DNA of 64,000 bases. Origin: an uncultured Pelagibacteraceae bacterium (GTDB lineage: Bacteria > Pseudomonadota > Alphaproteobacteria > Pelagibacterales > Pelagibacteraceae). The first letter of the stretch is position 1. Each line of letters starts with the position of its first letter. Below, piece after piece: positions 10,659 to 19,447 of the stretch. The stretch lies in contig CACMTV010000002.1 of the NCBI GenBank assembly GCA_902616675.1, positions 83,146-147,145 on the forward strand. Reading direction: 5' to 3'. A model generated the notes under the pieces. It ran no database searches, was not told the DNA's origin, and was given only the letters and a program-made list of their open reading frames with translations. Position numbers and translations under genes: made by a program.

Positions 10659-11335
10659 TAGCTTAAAATACTTGTAAATAATTCAATTCCATCTTCATTG
10701 CTTATTAAATTATCAATCATTCTTTCAGGATGAGGCATCATTCCTAAAATATTTTTTTTATCGTTTAATATGCCAGCTATATTTTCTAAAGATCCATTAG
10801 GATTTGAACTCTCATTAATCAATCCATTTTCACTACAATATTTAAAAGGAATGAGTTCATTATCTTCTAATTCCTTTAAATGATCTTTTTGGGTAAAATA
10901 ATTACCTTCGTTATGAGCTATATTTAAACTTATAATACCATTTTTTTTATAGTTTTTACAAAATTTGTTTGAATTGTTTATAATCTTTAAATGTATATCT
11001 TTTGAAATAAATTTAAGATTTTTATTTCTTAACAATGCTCCTTGAAGAAGACCAGTTTCAATAAGTATTTGAAACCCATTACAAATTCCTAACACAAGAC
11101 AACCGGACTTTGATGCTTTAATGACCTCTTTTAAAATATTTGATTTAGCAGCGATCGCACCAGATCTTAAATAATCTCCATAGGAAAAACCTCCAGGTAT
11201 AACAATTAAATCTGACTTAGGCAGTTCATTTTCTTTGTGCCATACCATGTTGTTTTTGAATTGAAGTTTTGTCAGTGCAGTAGCAATATCTCTGTCGCAG
11301 TTCGAACCAGGAAAAACAATAACTGATGAATTCAT
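10658..11335 (-). CDS. purQ: Phosphoribosylformylglycinamidine synthase, glutaminase subunit
   Basis: Class I glutamine amidotransferase that supplies ammonia to PurL. In 225 residues it has the N-terminal [17 protein letters not shown], the nucleophile elbow [15 protein letters not shown] with catalytic Cys, and C-terminal MMPHPER with catalytic His. One-base overlaps with purS and purL fit a stoichiometric PurSQL complex. Confidence 0.97.
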   Translation of the reverse strand: MNSSVIVFPGSNCDRDIATALTKLQFKNNMVWHKENELPKSDLIVIPGGFSYGDYLRSGAIAAKSNILKEVIKASKSGCLVLGICNGFQILIETGLLQGALLRNKNLKFISKDIHLKIINNSNKFCKNYKKNGIISLNIAHNEGNYFTQKDHLKELEDNELIPFKYCSENGLINESSNPNGSLENIAGILNDKKNILGMMPHPERMIDNLISNEDGIELFTSILS

Positions 11336-11574
11336 TAAATTTTTTTAATTTTATATTCTTCAATAATTAGATTAACTAAAAGTTTTTTGCACATATCTTC
11401 AACAGCGCTGTAAGCTTTCTTCTCATCCAGTTCATTCAATTCAATTTCAATATATTTTCCTTGTCTTAAATTTTTAAGATTATTTACTCCCATTCCTTCA
11501 AGTGTTTGTTCAATTACTTTTCCCTGAGGATCAAGAACATCTTTCTTTAAAGTTATAATAACTGCAAATTTCAA
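11335..11574 (-). CDS. purS: Phosphoribosylformylglycinamidine synthase subunit PurS
   Basis: A small subunit (79 residues) that bridges PurL and PurQ in the three-component FGAM synthase. It contains the family pattern VLDPQGKVIEQTLEGMGVNNLKNLRQGKYIEIEL. It sits one base after purC and overlaps purQ by one base. Confidence 0.95.
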   Translation of the reverse strand: MKFAVIITLKKDVLDPQGKVIEQTLEGMGVNNLKNLRQGKYIEIELNELDEKKAYSAVEDMCKKLLVNLIIEEYKIKKI

Positions 11575-11575
11575 T

Positions 11576-12367
11576 TTATTTTTTTTTAAATTTTATTGAG
11601 CTCGGTTTATTGAAATTTACTTCCTTAACATTTCCTATTTCAGGCATAATGCCTAATCTTCGTGCTACTTCTTGATAACCCTCTATGATATTACCTAAGT
11701 CTTTTCTAAATCTGTCTTTATCAAGTTTTTTTTCAGTCTTTGAGTCCCAAAGCCTGCAAGTATCGGGACTAATTTCATCGGCGAGAACAATCTCGTTTTC
11801 ACCTTTATCTTTATTCCAAGCTTTTCCATATTCAATTTTGAAATCAACTAATTTAATTCCTATTCCTTTGAACAAACCAATTAGAATGTCATTTATTCTA
11901 AGAGTTATTTTATCTATTTTTTTTATTTCTTCTTTTGACGCCCAATCAAAGGTAAAAATATGTTCTTTAGAAACTATTGGATCCTGTAATTCATCATTCT
12001 TCAGACAGTACTCTAGTAGAGGTTTTTCTAAAACTGTTCCTTCAGGTATACCTAGCCTTTTTGTTAAAGATCCACTTGCCACATTCCGCACTATAAATTC
12101 AATAGGTATGATTTCTGCTCGTCTTATCAATTGCTCACGCATATTGAGCCTTTTTATAAAATGAGTTTTTATTCCACATTGAGCTAAACTTGATAAAAGA
12201 TACTCAGATATTCTATTATTCAGAACACCTTTTCCCTCTACTTTAGATTTTTTAAGATTGTTAAATGCTGTTGCATCGTCTTTAAAGTGTTGAACAACTA
12301 AATATTTATCATTAGTCGAATAAATAATTTTGGCTTTTCCTTCGTAAAGTTTTTTACCTTTGTTCAT
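11576..12367 (-). CDS. purC: SAICAR synthase
   Basis: Phosphoribosylaminoimidazole-succinocarboxamide synthase, which joins aspartate to CAIR. It has 263 residues with the N-terminal KKLYEGKAKIIYSTND, FIVRNVASGSLTKRLG, KLVDFKIEYGK and ADEISPDTCRLWD. The order purB-purC-purS-purQ-purL in the transcript groups several consecutive pathway steps. Confidence 0.97.
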   Translation of the reverse strand: MNKGKKLYEGKAKIIYSTNDKYLVVQHFKDDATAFNNLKKSKVEGKGVLNNRISEYLLSSLAQCGIKTHFIKRLNMREQLIRRAEIIPIEFIVRNVASGSLTKRLGIPEGTVLEKPLLEYCLKNDELQDPIVSKEHIFTFDWASKEEIKKIDKITLRINDILIGLFKGIGIKLVDFKIEYGKAWNKDKGENEIVLADEISPDTCRLWDSKTEKKLDKDRFRKDLGNIIEGYQEVARRLGIMPEIGNVKEVNFNKPSSIKFKKK

Positions 12368-12373
12368 ATGAGA

Positions 12374-13669
12374 TTATTTTTTTAAAGCTCTGTTGAAAAT
12401 TATATTAATTTTTTTAGTATGGTAACCTAAATCAAACAATTTTTTTAATTTATTAACAGGTATTTTTTTAATAATTCTTTGATCTTTTGATAAATTTTCT
12501 AAAAAAGGAGTATTATTTTTCCATGTCTTCATGGCGTTTTTCTGAACTATTGTATAAGCTTCCTCTCGAGTGAAACCACAAGATGTAAGTTCTAATAGAA
12601 CTCTTTGGGAAAAAATTAAACCATTTGTTAAATTAAGATTTTTCTTCATATTCTTTGGGTAAATATTCAAATTTTTAATAACTTCATTTAATCTGGTTAA
12701 CGCAAAATCTAAAGCAATTGTTGAGTCGGGACCAATATTTCTTTCGACTGCTGAATGAGAAATATCTCTCTCATGCCATAACACTATGTTCTCAAGTGCT
12801 GGCAATACATTAGATCTTATCAATCTAGCTAGCCCGGTTAAATTTTCACTTAATATTGGATTTTTTTTATGCGGCATTGCTGATGAACCTTTTTGTTTAT
12901 TGCTAAAAAATTCCTCAACTTCTAAAACCTCTGTTCTTTGAAGATGTCTTATCTCAACAGCAAATCTTTCAACAGAACTTGCGATAATTCCTAAAGTAGA
13001 AAAAAATTGTGCGTGACGATCTCTAGGAATAACCTGAGTAGATATTGGTTCAACTCTTAATTTTAACTTTTTTGATACAAAACTCTCTATTTTTGGATCT
13101 ATATTGGCAAAGGTTCCAACAGCACCGGATATTGCGCATGTAGATATCTCATTTATAGAATTTAATAGTCTTTTTTTATTTCTTATAAATTCTTCATAAA
13201 ATGAAAGCATTTTTAACCCAAAAGTTATTGGTTCTGCATGAATACCATGACTTCTTCCAATACACACCGTGAATTTATATTTCTTAGCTTGTTTTTTTAT
13301 CGAAGATAAAAGCAAATCTAAGTCTTTTACTAAGACTTCGCCTGATTGTTTTAATTGTAAATTAAAACATGTATCTAAAACATCAGATGATGTCATGCCT
13401 TTATGAAGATATCTTGCCTCCTTACCAACTTTTTCAGTTATTGAAGTTAAAAAAGCAATAACATCATGTTTTACCTTTTTTTCTATTTCTAAAATTCTTT
13501 TAGGATTGATTTTTGCTTTTTTTTTAACTTTTTTTGAAACTCCTCTTGGAATAATCTTGTATTTTTCCATTGCTTCAGCCGAAGCTATTTCTATTTTAAG
13601 CCAAAGTGAGTATTTATTATAATCACTCCAAATGTTTTTTAATTCTTCTCTCGAATATCTCTCAATCAT
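12374..13669 (-). CDS. purB: Adenylosuccinate lyase
   Basis: Cleaves SAICAR to AICAR and adenylosuccinate to AMP. The 431-residue fumarase/aspartase superfamily member has the signature GSSAMPHKKNP near residue 265, the catalytic His region GRSHGIHAEPITFG, and TSSDVLDTC. The stop lies six bases before purC and the start overlaps the map stop by one base. Confidence 0.97.
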   Translation of the reverse strand: MIERYSREELKNIWSDYNKYSLWLKIEIASAEAMEKYKIIPRGVSKKVKKKAKINPKRILEIEKKVKHDVIAFLTSITEKVGKEARYLHKGMTSSDVLDTCFNLQLKQSGEVLVKDLDLLLSSIKKQAKKYKFTVCIGRSHGIHAEPITFGLKMLSFYEEFIRNKKRLLNSINEISTCAISGAVGTFANIDPKIESFVSKKLKLRVEPISTQVIPRDRHAQFFSTLGIIASSVERFAVEIRHLQRTEVLEVEEFFSNKQKGSSAMPHKKNPILSENLTGLARLIRSNVLPALENIVLWHERDISHSAVERNIGPDSTIALDFALTRLNEVIKNLNIYPKNMKKNLNLTNGLIFSQRVLLELTSCGFTREEAYTIVQKNAMKTWKNNTPFLENLSKDQRIIKKIPVNKLKKLFDLGYHTKKINIIFNRALKK

Positions 13670-14430
13670 TATAAATTTGGAGGTAAATTTAAACCTTTTT
13701 TTGATAAAGTAAAAATTTCGTATCCTTCTTTAGTTACTCCAACAGTGTGTTCAAATTGTGCAGATAAAGATTTATCTTTAGTTACTGCGGTCCATCCGTC
13801 TTTTAAAGTTTTTGTCTCAAATTTTCCTGAGTTGATCATTGGCTCAACTGTAAATATCATTCCTTCTTTAAGTTCTTGACCAGAGTTCTTTTCACCATAA
13901 TGAAGAACATTCGGACTTTCGTGAAACTTTTTTCCTATTCCATGCCCGCAAAAATCTCTTACTACTGAAAAACCCTCTGCTTCAACACTTTTTTGAATTG
14001 TATAACCTATATTACCAATTTTTACGTTGGCCTTAATTGTTTCAATAGCTTTCATCATTGCAGTATAAGTTATTTTAATAAGTTTTTTGGCTTTTATAGA
14101 ACACTCCCCAACAATAAACATTCTACTAGTATCCCCATGCCACCCATCTTTAACAGCAGTAACATCAACATTAACTATATCACCATCATTTAAAATTTTT
14201 TCAGATGGGATACCGTGACAAACAACATGGTTTGTAGAAGTACAACATGATTTAGGAAAGCCTCTATAATATAATGGCGCAGAAAAAGCTTTGTGATCAT
14301 TAATAAATTGATAACACAATTTATCAATTTCAACGGTACTTATTCCTGGTTTGATAATATTATTCACTTCATCTAAAGCACCAGAGGCAATACTTCCAGC
14401 TAATTTTGTTTTTTCAAAACTTTCAATCAT
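13669..14430 (-). CDS. map: Methionine aminopeptidase, type I
   Basis: Removes the initiator Met from nascent proteins. It is 253 residues with the pita-bread fold metal ligands in VNVDVTAVKDGWHGDTSRMF (two Asp), GHGIGKKFHESPN (His), FTVEPMIN (Glu) and SAQFEHTVGVT (Glu). No N-terminal extension is present. It overlaps sfsA by four bases and purB by one. Confidence 0.97.
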   Translation of the reverse strand: MIESFEKTKLAGSIASGALDEVNNIIKPGISTVEIDKLCYQFINDHKAFSAPLYYRGFPKSCCTSTNHVVCHGIPSEKILNDGDIVNVDVTAVKDGWHGDTSRMFIVGECSIKAKKLIKITYTAMMKAIETIKANVKIGNIGYTIQKSVEAEGFSVVRDFCGHGIGKKFHESPNVLHYGEKNSGQELKEGMIFTVEPMINSGKFETKTLKDGWTAVTKDKSLSAQFEHTVGVTKEGYEIFTLSKKGLNLPPNL

Positions 14431-15122
14431 TTTATAAAATTTATTTTATTATTTATTATTATTCCTTTTGATAAAAATTTACAATCATAGCAAATAACTT
14501 TTAATTTATTTTTTAAAGCAAATGTTAATAATTTTTTATATTTTGGGTCAATGTCATCAGCAATTTTAAATTTTTTACAATCCTCTCGTTGAATTATAAA
14601 AGCAAGATAAATATCAAATCCTCTTTTTTTTGCTTCTAATAATTCATTAATGTGTTTTAGACCCCTCTCTGTCACGGCATCAGGAAATTCAGCAATATTT
14701 TTAAATCTTGATAGAGTTACATTCTTTACCTCTATAAAGGTCCCTTTGCCACTATTCTTAATAAAAAAATCAAATCTCGTATTCGTATTAAATTTTTTTT
14801 CTTTAAATAATACATCAGTTTTTTTTATATTGATTATTTTTCCATTTAACAAAGCTTCGTAAAATATTTTATTCGTTAAATGAGTATTGATTCCAACTTT
14901 TTTTCCATCTACTTCTATTATTTGTAGAGTGTATTTTAATTTTCTTGTACTATCATTTGTTTCTGTAAACCAAACTTTATTACCATTTTTTAAAAGACCC
15001 ATCATTGAGCCTGTATTAGGACAATGTGCGGTAATAACTTTATTTTGTACTTTTATATCAACAAAAAATCTTTTATATCTTTTAATTAATACACCTGATA
15101 TTAATTTATTTTCAAAAATCAT
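14427..15122 (-). CDS. sfsA: SfsA family DNA/RNA nuclease-like protein
   Basis: Sugar fermentation stimulation protein family, described as a nucleic-acid-binding protein with a nuclease-like core; its physiological role is unclear. The 231-residue sequence has the typical N-terminus LISGVLIKRYKRFFVDIKV, AHCPNTGSMMGLL, TRFDFFI and GTFIEVKNVTLS. It is the first gene of the nine-gene reverse unit. Its start is only 15 bases from the divergent cinA-like start, across a run of eleven T. Confidence 0.92.
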   Translation of the reverse strand: MIFENKLISGVLIKRYKRFFVDIKVQNKVITAHCPNTGSMMGLLKNGNKVWFTETNDSTRKLKYTLQIIEVDGKKVGINTHLTNKIFYEALLNGKIINIKKTDVLFKEKKFNTNTRFDFFIKNSGKGTFIEVKNVTLSRFKNIAEFPDAVTERGLKHINELLEAKKRGFDIYLAFIIQREDCKKFKIADDIDPKYKKLLTFALKNKLKVICYDCKFLSKGIIINNKINFIK

Positions 15123-15137
15123 ATTTTTTTTTTTACT

Positions 15138-15893
15138 ATGAAGAAAAATTTTAAAAAAGTAAATGCAGCTATTATAGTTATTGGTAATGAAATTTTATCA
15201 GGTAGAACCCAAGATTTAAATGTATCATTCTTATCGAAATGGTTAAATGAGAAAAATGGCATAACCGTTGATGAGGTGAGAGTTATTCCAGATGTAGAAA
15301 AAACGATAATTAAAACTACAAACGAATTGAGAAAAAAGTTTAATTATATATTCACAACAGGTGGAATAGGCCCAACCCATGATGATATTACTGCTAAATC
15401 AATTTCAAAAGTATTCAAAGTAAAATACGAGTATCACCCCGAAGCATTTAAAATATTGAAAAAATATTATGGTCAAAATAATTTTAATGATGGTAGAAAA
15501 AAAATGAGCAAAATGCCCAAAGGATCAAATCTTATCTACAATCCATCTAGCGCGGCACCGGGATTTAAAATTAAAAACGTTTTTTGCCTACCAGGTGTCC
15601 CGTTAATTTTAAAATCAATGATACATAATTGTTCTAAGTATTTAAATAAAGGCTCAAAAGTTTTTAGCGACTCTATCAATTTAGTAACAGTTGAAAGTAA
15701 TATTTCTAGAGAATTAGAAAAAATTCAGAAGAAATTTAAAAACGATATTGATATTGGAAGCTATCCTTTTTTTAGGCTTGGAAGAGTTGGTGTATCAATA
15801 GTTTTAAGGTCTCAAAATAAACATAAAATTAATTTATGTAAGAAAGAAATTTTAAAAAATATTGTAAAAAAGAAAAAGATTAAAAAAGTATGA
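15138..15893 (+). CDS. CinA-like molybdopterin-binding domain protein
   Basis: The 251-residue protein matches the N-terminal (COG1058, MoCF-like) half of CinA: AAIIVIGNEILSGRTQDLNVSFL and the nucleotide/pterin loop FTTGGIGPTHDDITAKS. The C-terminal CinA deamidase domain is absent, as in many alphaproteobacterial homologues. In full-length CinA this half is an ADP-ribose pyrophosphatase, so a nucleotide-sugar-like hydrolase role is possible but unproven. It overlaps the next gene by four bases (ATGA). Confidence 0.85.
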   Translation: MKKNFKKVNAAIIVIGNEILSGRTQDLNVSFLSKWLNEKNGITVDEVRVIPDVEKTIIKTTNELRKKFNYIFTTGGIGPTHDDITAKSISKVFKVKYEYHPEAFKILKKYYGQNNFNDGRKKMSKMPKGSNLIYNPSSAAPGFKIKNVFCLPGVPLILKSMIHNCSKYLNKGSKVFSDSINLVTVESNISRELEKIQKKFKNDIDIGSYPFFRLGRVGVSIVLRSQNKHKINLCKKEILKNIVKKKKIKKV

Positions 15894-16780
15894 AAATTTA
15901 TGACTGTTTCATGTTTTATGATGAAGATTTAATAGCTGAACTTCGTTTTAATATCCTAAATCAATACATTAACGAGTTTATAGTAGTCGAGAGCAAATAT
16001 ACCCATAGTGGCGAAAAAAGAGAATTGTTATTCAATATAAACAAATACCCTAATTTTAAAAATAAAATAAATTATATAGTTCTTGAAAATGAACCAGACA
16101 ATTTAGAAAAAGTTTATGATGATGACACAGAAGATAAAAAAAATTCAAAATATATTATGAATGCTCTAAAAAGAGAAAACTATCACAGAAATGAAATATC
16201 TAAAGGACTCACTAAAGCAAGTTCAGAGGATTTAATACTTATTTCGGATGTTGATGAAATTCCAAACTTATCAAAATTAGATATCAACAAAATAAATAAT
16301 GAAATAATTTTATTTAAACAAAATTTCTACTATTATAAACTTAATCTTAAACTTGAAGATATGCCATGGTACGGTACAAAGGCTTGTAAATTTAAAATTT
16401 TGAAGTCTCCACAATGGTTAAGAAATATTAAAGATAAAAAATATCCTTTTTGGAGAGTTGATGTTTTATTTTCTGATAAAAAGTATTTAAACATAAAGCA
16501 TATTGAGGATGGAGGATGGCACTTTTCTAATATGAAAACTCCTGCAGATATTGAAAAAAAAATGAGAACATATCTTCATCATAGAGAATATGACATTAAC
16601 CCCCTAGGTAAAAAAAAAATTGAAGAAATAATGAAGAGTAAAAAATCAATTTATAACTTGAGAGCTGATATGAAAACCGAAAAATTTGATGGAACTCAAA
16701 ATCTAAAGCCAACAGATGGCAGCGAACTTCCAGATTTTATAAAGGCAAATATTAAAAAATATTCCAATTGGATTGAATAA
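15890..16780 (+). CDS. Glycosyltransferase family 17-like protein
   Basis: Resembles the GT17 family (beta-1,4-N-acetylglucosaminyltransferase III-like). It starts MKIYDCFMFYDEDLIAELRF, then IVVESKYTHSGEKR, the acidic nucleotide-sugar motif SDVDEIP at residues 119-125, and a later GGWHFSNMKTPADIEKKM. It is 296 residues with no signal peptide or membrane segment, so probably cytoplasmic. Donor and acceptor are unknown. It overlaps the cinA-like gene by four bases and the next glycosyltransferase starts on the base after its stop, so the three are probably translated together. Confidence 0.85.
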   Translation: MKIYDCFMFYDEDLIAELRFNILNQYINEFIVVESKYTHSGEKRELLFNINKYPNFKNKINYIVLENEPDNLEKVYDDDTEDKKNSKYIMNALKRENYHRNEISKGLTKASSEDLILISDVDEIPNLSKLDINKINNEIILFKQNFYYYKLNLKLEDMPWYGTKACKFKILKSPQWLRNIKDKKYPFWRVDVLFSDKKYLNIKHIEDGGWHFSNMKTPADIEKKMRTYLHHREYDINPLGKKKIEEIMKSKKSIYNLRADMKTEKFDGTQNLKPTDGSELPDFIKANIKKYSNWIE

Positions 16781-17692
16781 ATGAATAAAAAAACAATTGT
16801 TACACTAGCAGATTCAAATTACTTTTCTTTACTTGAAGAATTAATTCATTCAATTAGAAAATTTAAAGAAAGCGAGAGTGTTAATATTTGTGTACTGGAT
16901 GCAGGCTTAACATCTGAGCAAATTGAAAAAATAAGCAGCTCAGTTGATGATATAAAAAAAGCTGAGTGGGACATTCAAATACCTTTCCATAAAAAAAAGA
17001 AGGAATGGCTGAAAAGTCAAATATCCAGAGCTTTTCTTCCAAAGTATTTTCCTAATTATGAGAAATATTTATGGATAGATTGCGATGCTTGGGTAAATTC
17101 ATGGAGCTGTATTGAAAATTATTTTAAAGCATGTGAAAATAATAAATTAGGGATTACTCAATCTATCGGTCCAGGGTACCGAAGTTTAGCAAAAGTAAAT
17201 TGGATATTTGGGAAAATTGCGGCAATTAAAACCCAAAATTATAAACATGCAAAAATGTCGGGAGTTTCTGAAGATCATGCAAGAAAATTAGCATTCGCGC
17301 CTCATTTAAATATTGGAGTTTTTTCTTTAATGAAAAATTCTCCATGCTGGGAAACTTGGCAAAAAAATTTAAATAAAGTTTTGTTAAAAGGTAGAATATT
17401 TGGTTCTGAAGGTTTAGCAATAAATATGGCAGTATATTTAGATAATGTGCCGACCGAGTTTTTACCCATAAATCATAACTGGATAACAAGTCATCTACTT
17501 CCGATTTATGATGAAAAGAATAATACATTCAGGGAGCCAAATATTCCTAATAATGAGATAGGTATAATTCATTTAGCGGCAGGAATGTGGAAAAATGGGG
17601 TAGATATGAGAGTTGATAAAAATATTAAGGTAAATATAAAGTCATTAGAGGGAAAAATTTTAGAAAAAAGTTTAAGAAATTTAATTAAATAA
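16781..17692 (+). CDS. GT-A fold glycosyltransferase (GT8-like)
   Basis: The 303-residue protein has a GT-A nucleotide-diphospho-sugar transferase layout: N-terminal TIVTLADSNYFSLLEELIHSI, then the metal-binding DCD at residues 100-102 within KYLWIDCDAWVNSW, and a C-terminal GIIHLAAGMWK resembling the His-containing ligand of GT8 enzymes. The exact family and substrate cannot be assigned. It begins immediately after the GT17-like stop and ends three bases before the FAH-family gene. Paired cytosolic glycosyltransferases suggest modification of a surface glycan or small molecule; that is inference. Confidence 0.72.
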   Translation: MNKKTIVTLADSNYFSLLEELIHSIRKFKESESVNICVLDAGLTSEQIEKISSSVDDIKKAEWDIQIPFHKKKKEWLKSQISRAFLPKYFPNYEKYLWIDCDAWVNSWSCIENYFKACENNKLGITQSIGPGYRSLAKVNWIFGKIAAIKTQNYKHAKMSGVSEDHARKLAFAPHLNIGVFSLMKNSPCWETWQKNLNKVLLKGRIFGSEGLAINMAVYLDNVPTEFLPINHNWITSHLLPIYDEKNNTFREPNIPNNEIGIIHLAAGMWKNGVDMRVDKNIKVNIKSLEGKILEKSLRNLIK

Positions 17693-17695
17693 AAT

Positions 17696-18538
17696 ATGAA
17701 ACTCTGTAGAATAGGTGAAATAGGCAAAGAAAAACCAGCCATTATAGATAAAGATGGTTCATATAAAGATCTATCAAACGTTATATCCGATCTTAATCCT
17801 GACAACTTAAACTTTGAAACTATTGAAAAGATAAAAAAATTAAATATTAAAGATTTACCAACTCTTGATTCTGGATCTAGAATAGGAGCTTGTGTTAAAA
17901 ATCCTTCAAAATTTTTGGGAATTGGCTTGAACTTTAAAGACCATGCAACGGAACAAAATTTACCCATTCCTAAAGAACCAATTATATTTTCAAAATTTAC
18001 TAATTGTATCGTCGGACCAAATGATAATATAGAAGTTCCAAAAAACTCAAACCATACAGACTGGGAAGTTGAAATTGGTTTTGTGATGGGAAAAAAAGCA
18101 AAATATGTGGAAGAAAAAAATGCCCTCGATTATGTTCTTGGTTTTTTTCTAGTTACAGATGTAAGTGAAAGAGAATTTCAAAAAAATAAAGGTCTTACTT
18201 GGGATAAAGGAAAAGGTTTTGACACCTTTGGGCCAATAGGACCATATATTCTAACAAAAGATGAAGTGAAAGATTACAATAACCTTAATATGTTTTTAGA
18301 TGTGAATGGTGAGAGAATGCAAACTGGAAACACTAAAGATATGATATTTAATATAGAACAACTCGTTTCTTACATGAGTCACTGCATGACTTTGTACCCA
18401 GGAGACATCTGCTGTACCGGAACTCCTAATGGCGTCGGGGAAAATATGAAACCACCTAAATTTTTAAAAGGTGGAGAAGAATTAATTCTCGGTATTGATA
18501 AGTTAGGAAAGCAAAAACACAGAGTTGTAAAAGGTTAA
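17696..18538 (+). CDS. Fumarylacetoacetate hydrolase family protein
   Basis: Member of the FAH superfamily (C-C bond hydrolases, decarboxylases or hydratases of 2-oxo acids; divalent metal dependent). The 280-residue protein has FLGIGLNFKDHATE, a ligand Glu pair in DWEVEIGFVMG, the third acidic ligand in LVTDVSERE, and GDICCTGTPNGVG. The substrate is unknown. Unrelated glycosyltransferases lie directly upstream and tRNA-Leu 32 bases downstream. Confidence 0.9.
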   Translation: MKLCRIGEIGKEKPAIIDKDGSYKDLSNVISDLNPDNLNFETIEKIKKLNIKDLPTLDSGSRIGACVKNPSKFLGIGLNFKDHATEQNLPIPKEPIIFSKFTNCIVGPNDNIEVPKNSNHTDWEVEIGFVMGKKAKYVEEKNALDYVLGFFLVTDVSEREFQKNKGLTWDKGKGFDTFGPIGPYILTKDEVKDYNNLNMFLDVNGERMQTGNTKDMIFNIEQLVSYMSHCMTLYPGDICCTGTPNGVGENMKPPKFLKGGEELILGIDKLGKQKHRVVKG

Positions 18539-18570
18539 AACTTAGCTTAAATATGTTAATTAAAAATAAT

Positions 18571-18656
18571 GCCCTCGTGGTGAAATTGGTAGACACAAAG
18601 GACTTAAAATCCTTGCCCTTTTGGGAGTGCCAGTTCGAGTCTGGCCGAGGGCACCA
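18571..18656 (+). tRNA. tRNA-Leu (UAA)
   Basis: The acceptor stem GCCCTCG (18571-18577) pairs perfectly with CGAGGGC (18646-18652). The anticodon stem AAGGA/TCCTT holds a loop with anticodon TAA. There is a long class II variable arm, a T arm GCCAG-TTCGAGT-CTGGC, discriminator A and an encoded CCA (18654-18656). The nadK start codon follows after only five bases. Confidence 0.98.
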
Positions 18657-18661
18657 CTCAT

Positions 18662-19438
18662 ATGAATAAATTACATTTTATTTTTGATAAAAATAAGAAA
18701 TCTCAAAACTTTAAGAAAAAACTTTCAAAAAAGTTTAAAAACTATTCTCCACTAAAATCTTCCGTCATTGTAGTTTTTGGTGGTGACGGATTTATGTTAA
18801 AGAATTTAAAAAAATATTACAAATTTAATAGGCCTTTTTACGGAGTTAATTGTGGTTCTTACGGATTTTTGATGAATAATTCAAACATAAATCATTTAGA
18901 GCGGAAAATATCAAAATCTAAAAAAACAGTTATAAATAGTTTGTCAGTTAATTGTTCCTACGGTAATGGTTTAAAAAAAAAATTAATTGCTATAAATGAA
19001 ATCTCAATTTTAAGACAAAGTAAACAAACTGCTTCTTTAAATATTACTGTTGGAAAAAAACAAGTTATTAAAAACCTTATAGGTGACGGCGTTCTAGTGT
19101 CGACACCAGCCGGAAGTACAGCCTATAATTTATCAGTACATGGGCCAATTTTATCTCTAAACTCTGGAAAGTTAGCAATAACACCTATTAGCCCATTTAG
19201 GCCGAGAAGATGGAAAGGAAAAATCATTTCAAACAAATCTATTGTTAAAATTAAAAATTTAAATTCAAAAAAAAGACCTATAGCAGCGGTAGCCGACAAC
19301 ATAGAACTAAGAAATGTAAAAAGTCTCACTATAAAACGAAATACAAAAATCAAAATAAGATTGTTATTTGATAGCAACAGGAGTTTAGTAAAAAGAATTA
19401 GAAGTGAAATAAAAAGACAAAAAAGTGCCAAAAGATAA
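18662..19438 (+). CDS. nadK: NAD kinase
   Basis: Phosphorylates NAD+ to NADP+. The 258-residue protein has the diagnostic GGDGFML motif (VVFGGDGFMLKNL), FYGVNCGSYGFLMN and LIGDGVLVSTPAGSTAYNLSVHGPI. The start is fixed by the family N-terminus MNKLHFIFDKNKKSQ and lies five bases after the CCA end of tRNA-Leu. The only purine-rich ribosome-site candidate (GAGGG) is inside the tRNA acceptor stem. It ends nine bases before trkH. Confidence 0.96.
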   Translation: MNKLHFIFDKNKKSQNFKKKLSKKFKNYSPLKSSVIVVFGGDGFMLKNLKKYYKFNRPFYGVNCGSYGFLMNNSNINHLERKISKSKKTVINSLSVNCSYGNGLKKKLIAINEISILRQSKQTASLNITVGKKQVIKNLIGDGVLVSTPAGSTAYNLSVHGPILSLNSGKLAITPISPFRPRRWKGKIISNKSIVKIKNLNSKKRPIAAVADNIELRNVKSLTIKRNTKIKIRLLFDSNRSLVKRIRSEIKRQKSAKR

Positions 19439-19447
19439 AAAATTTAA

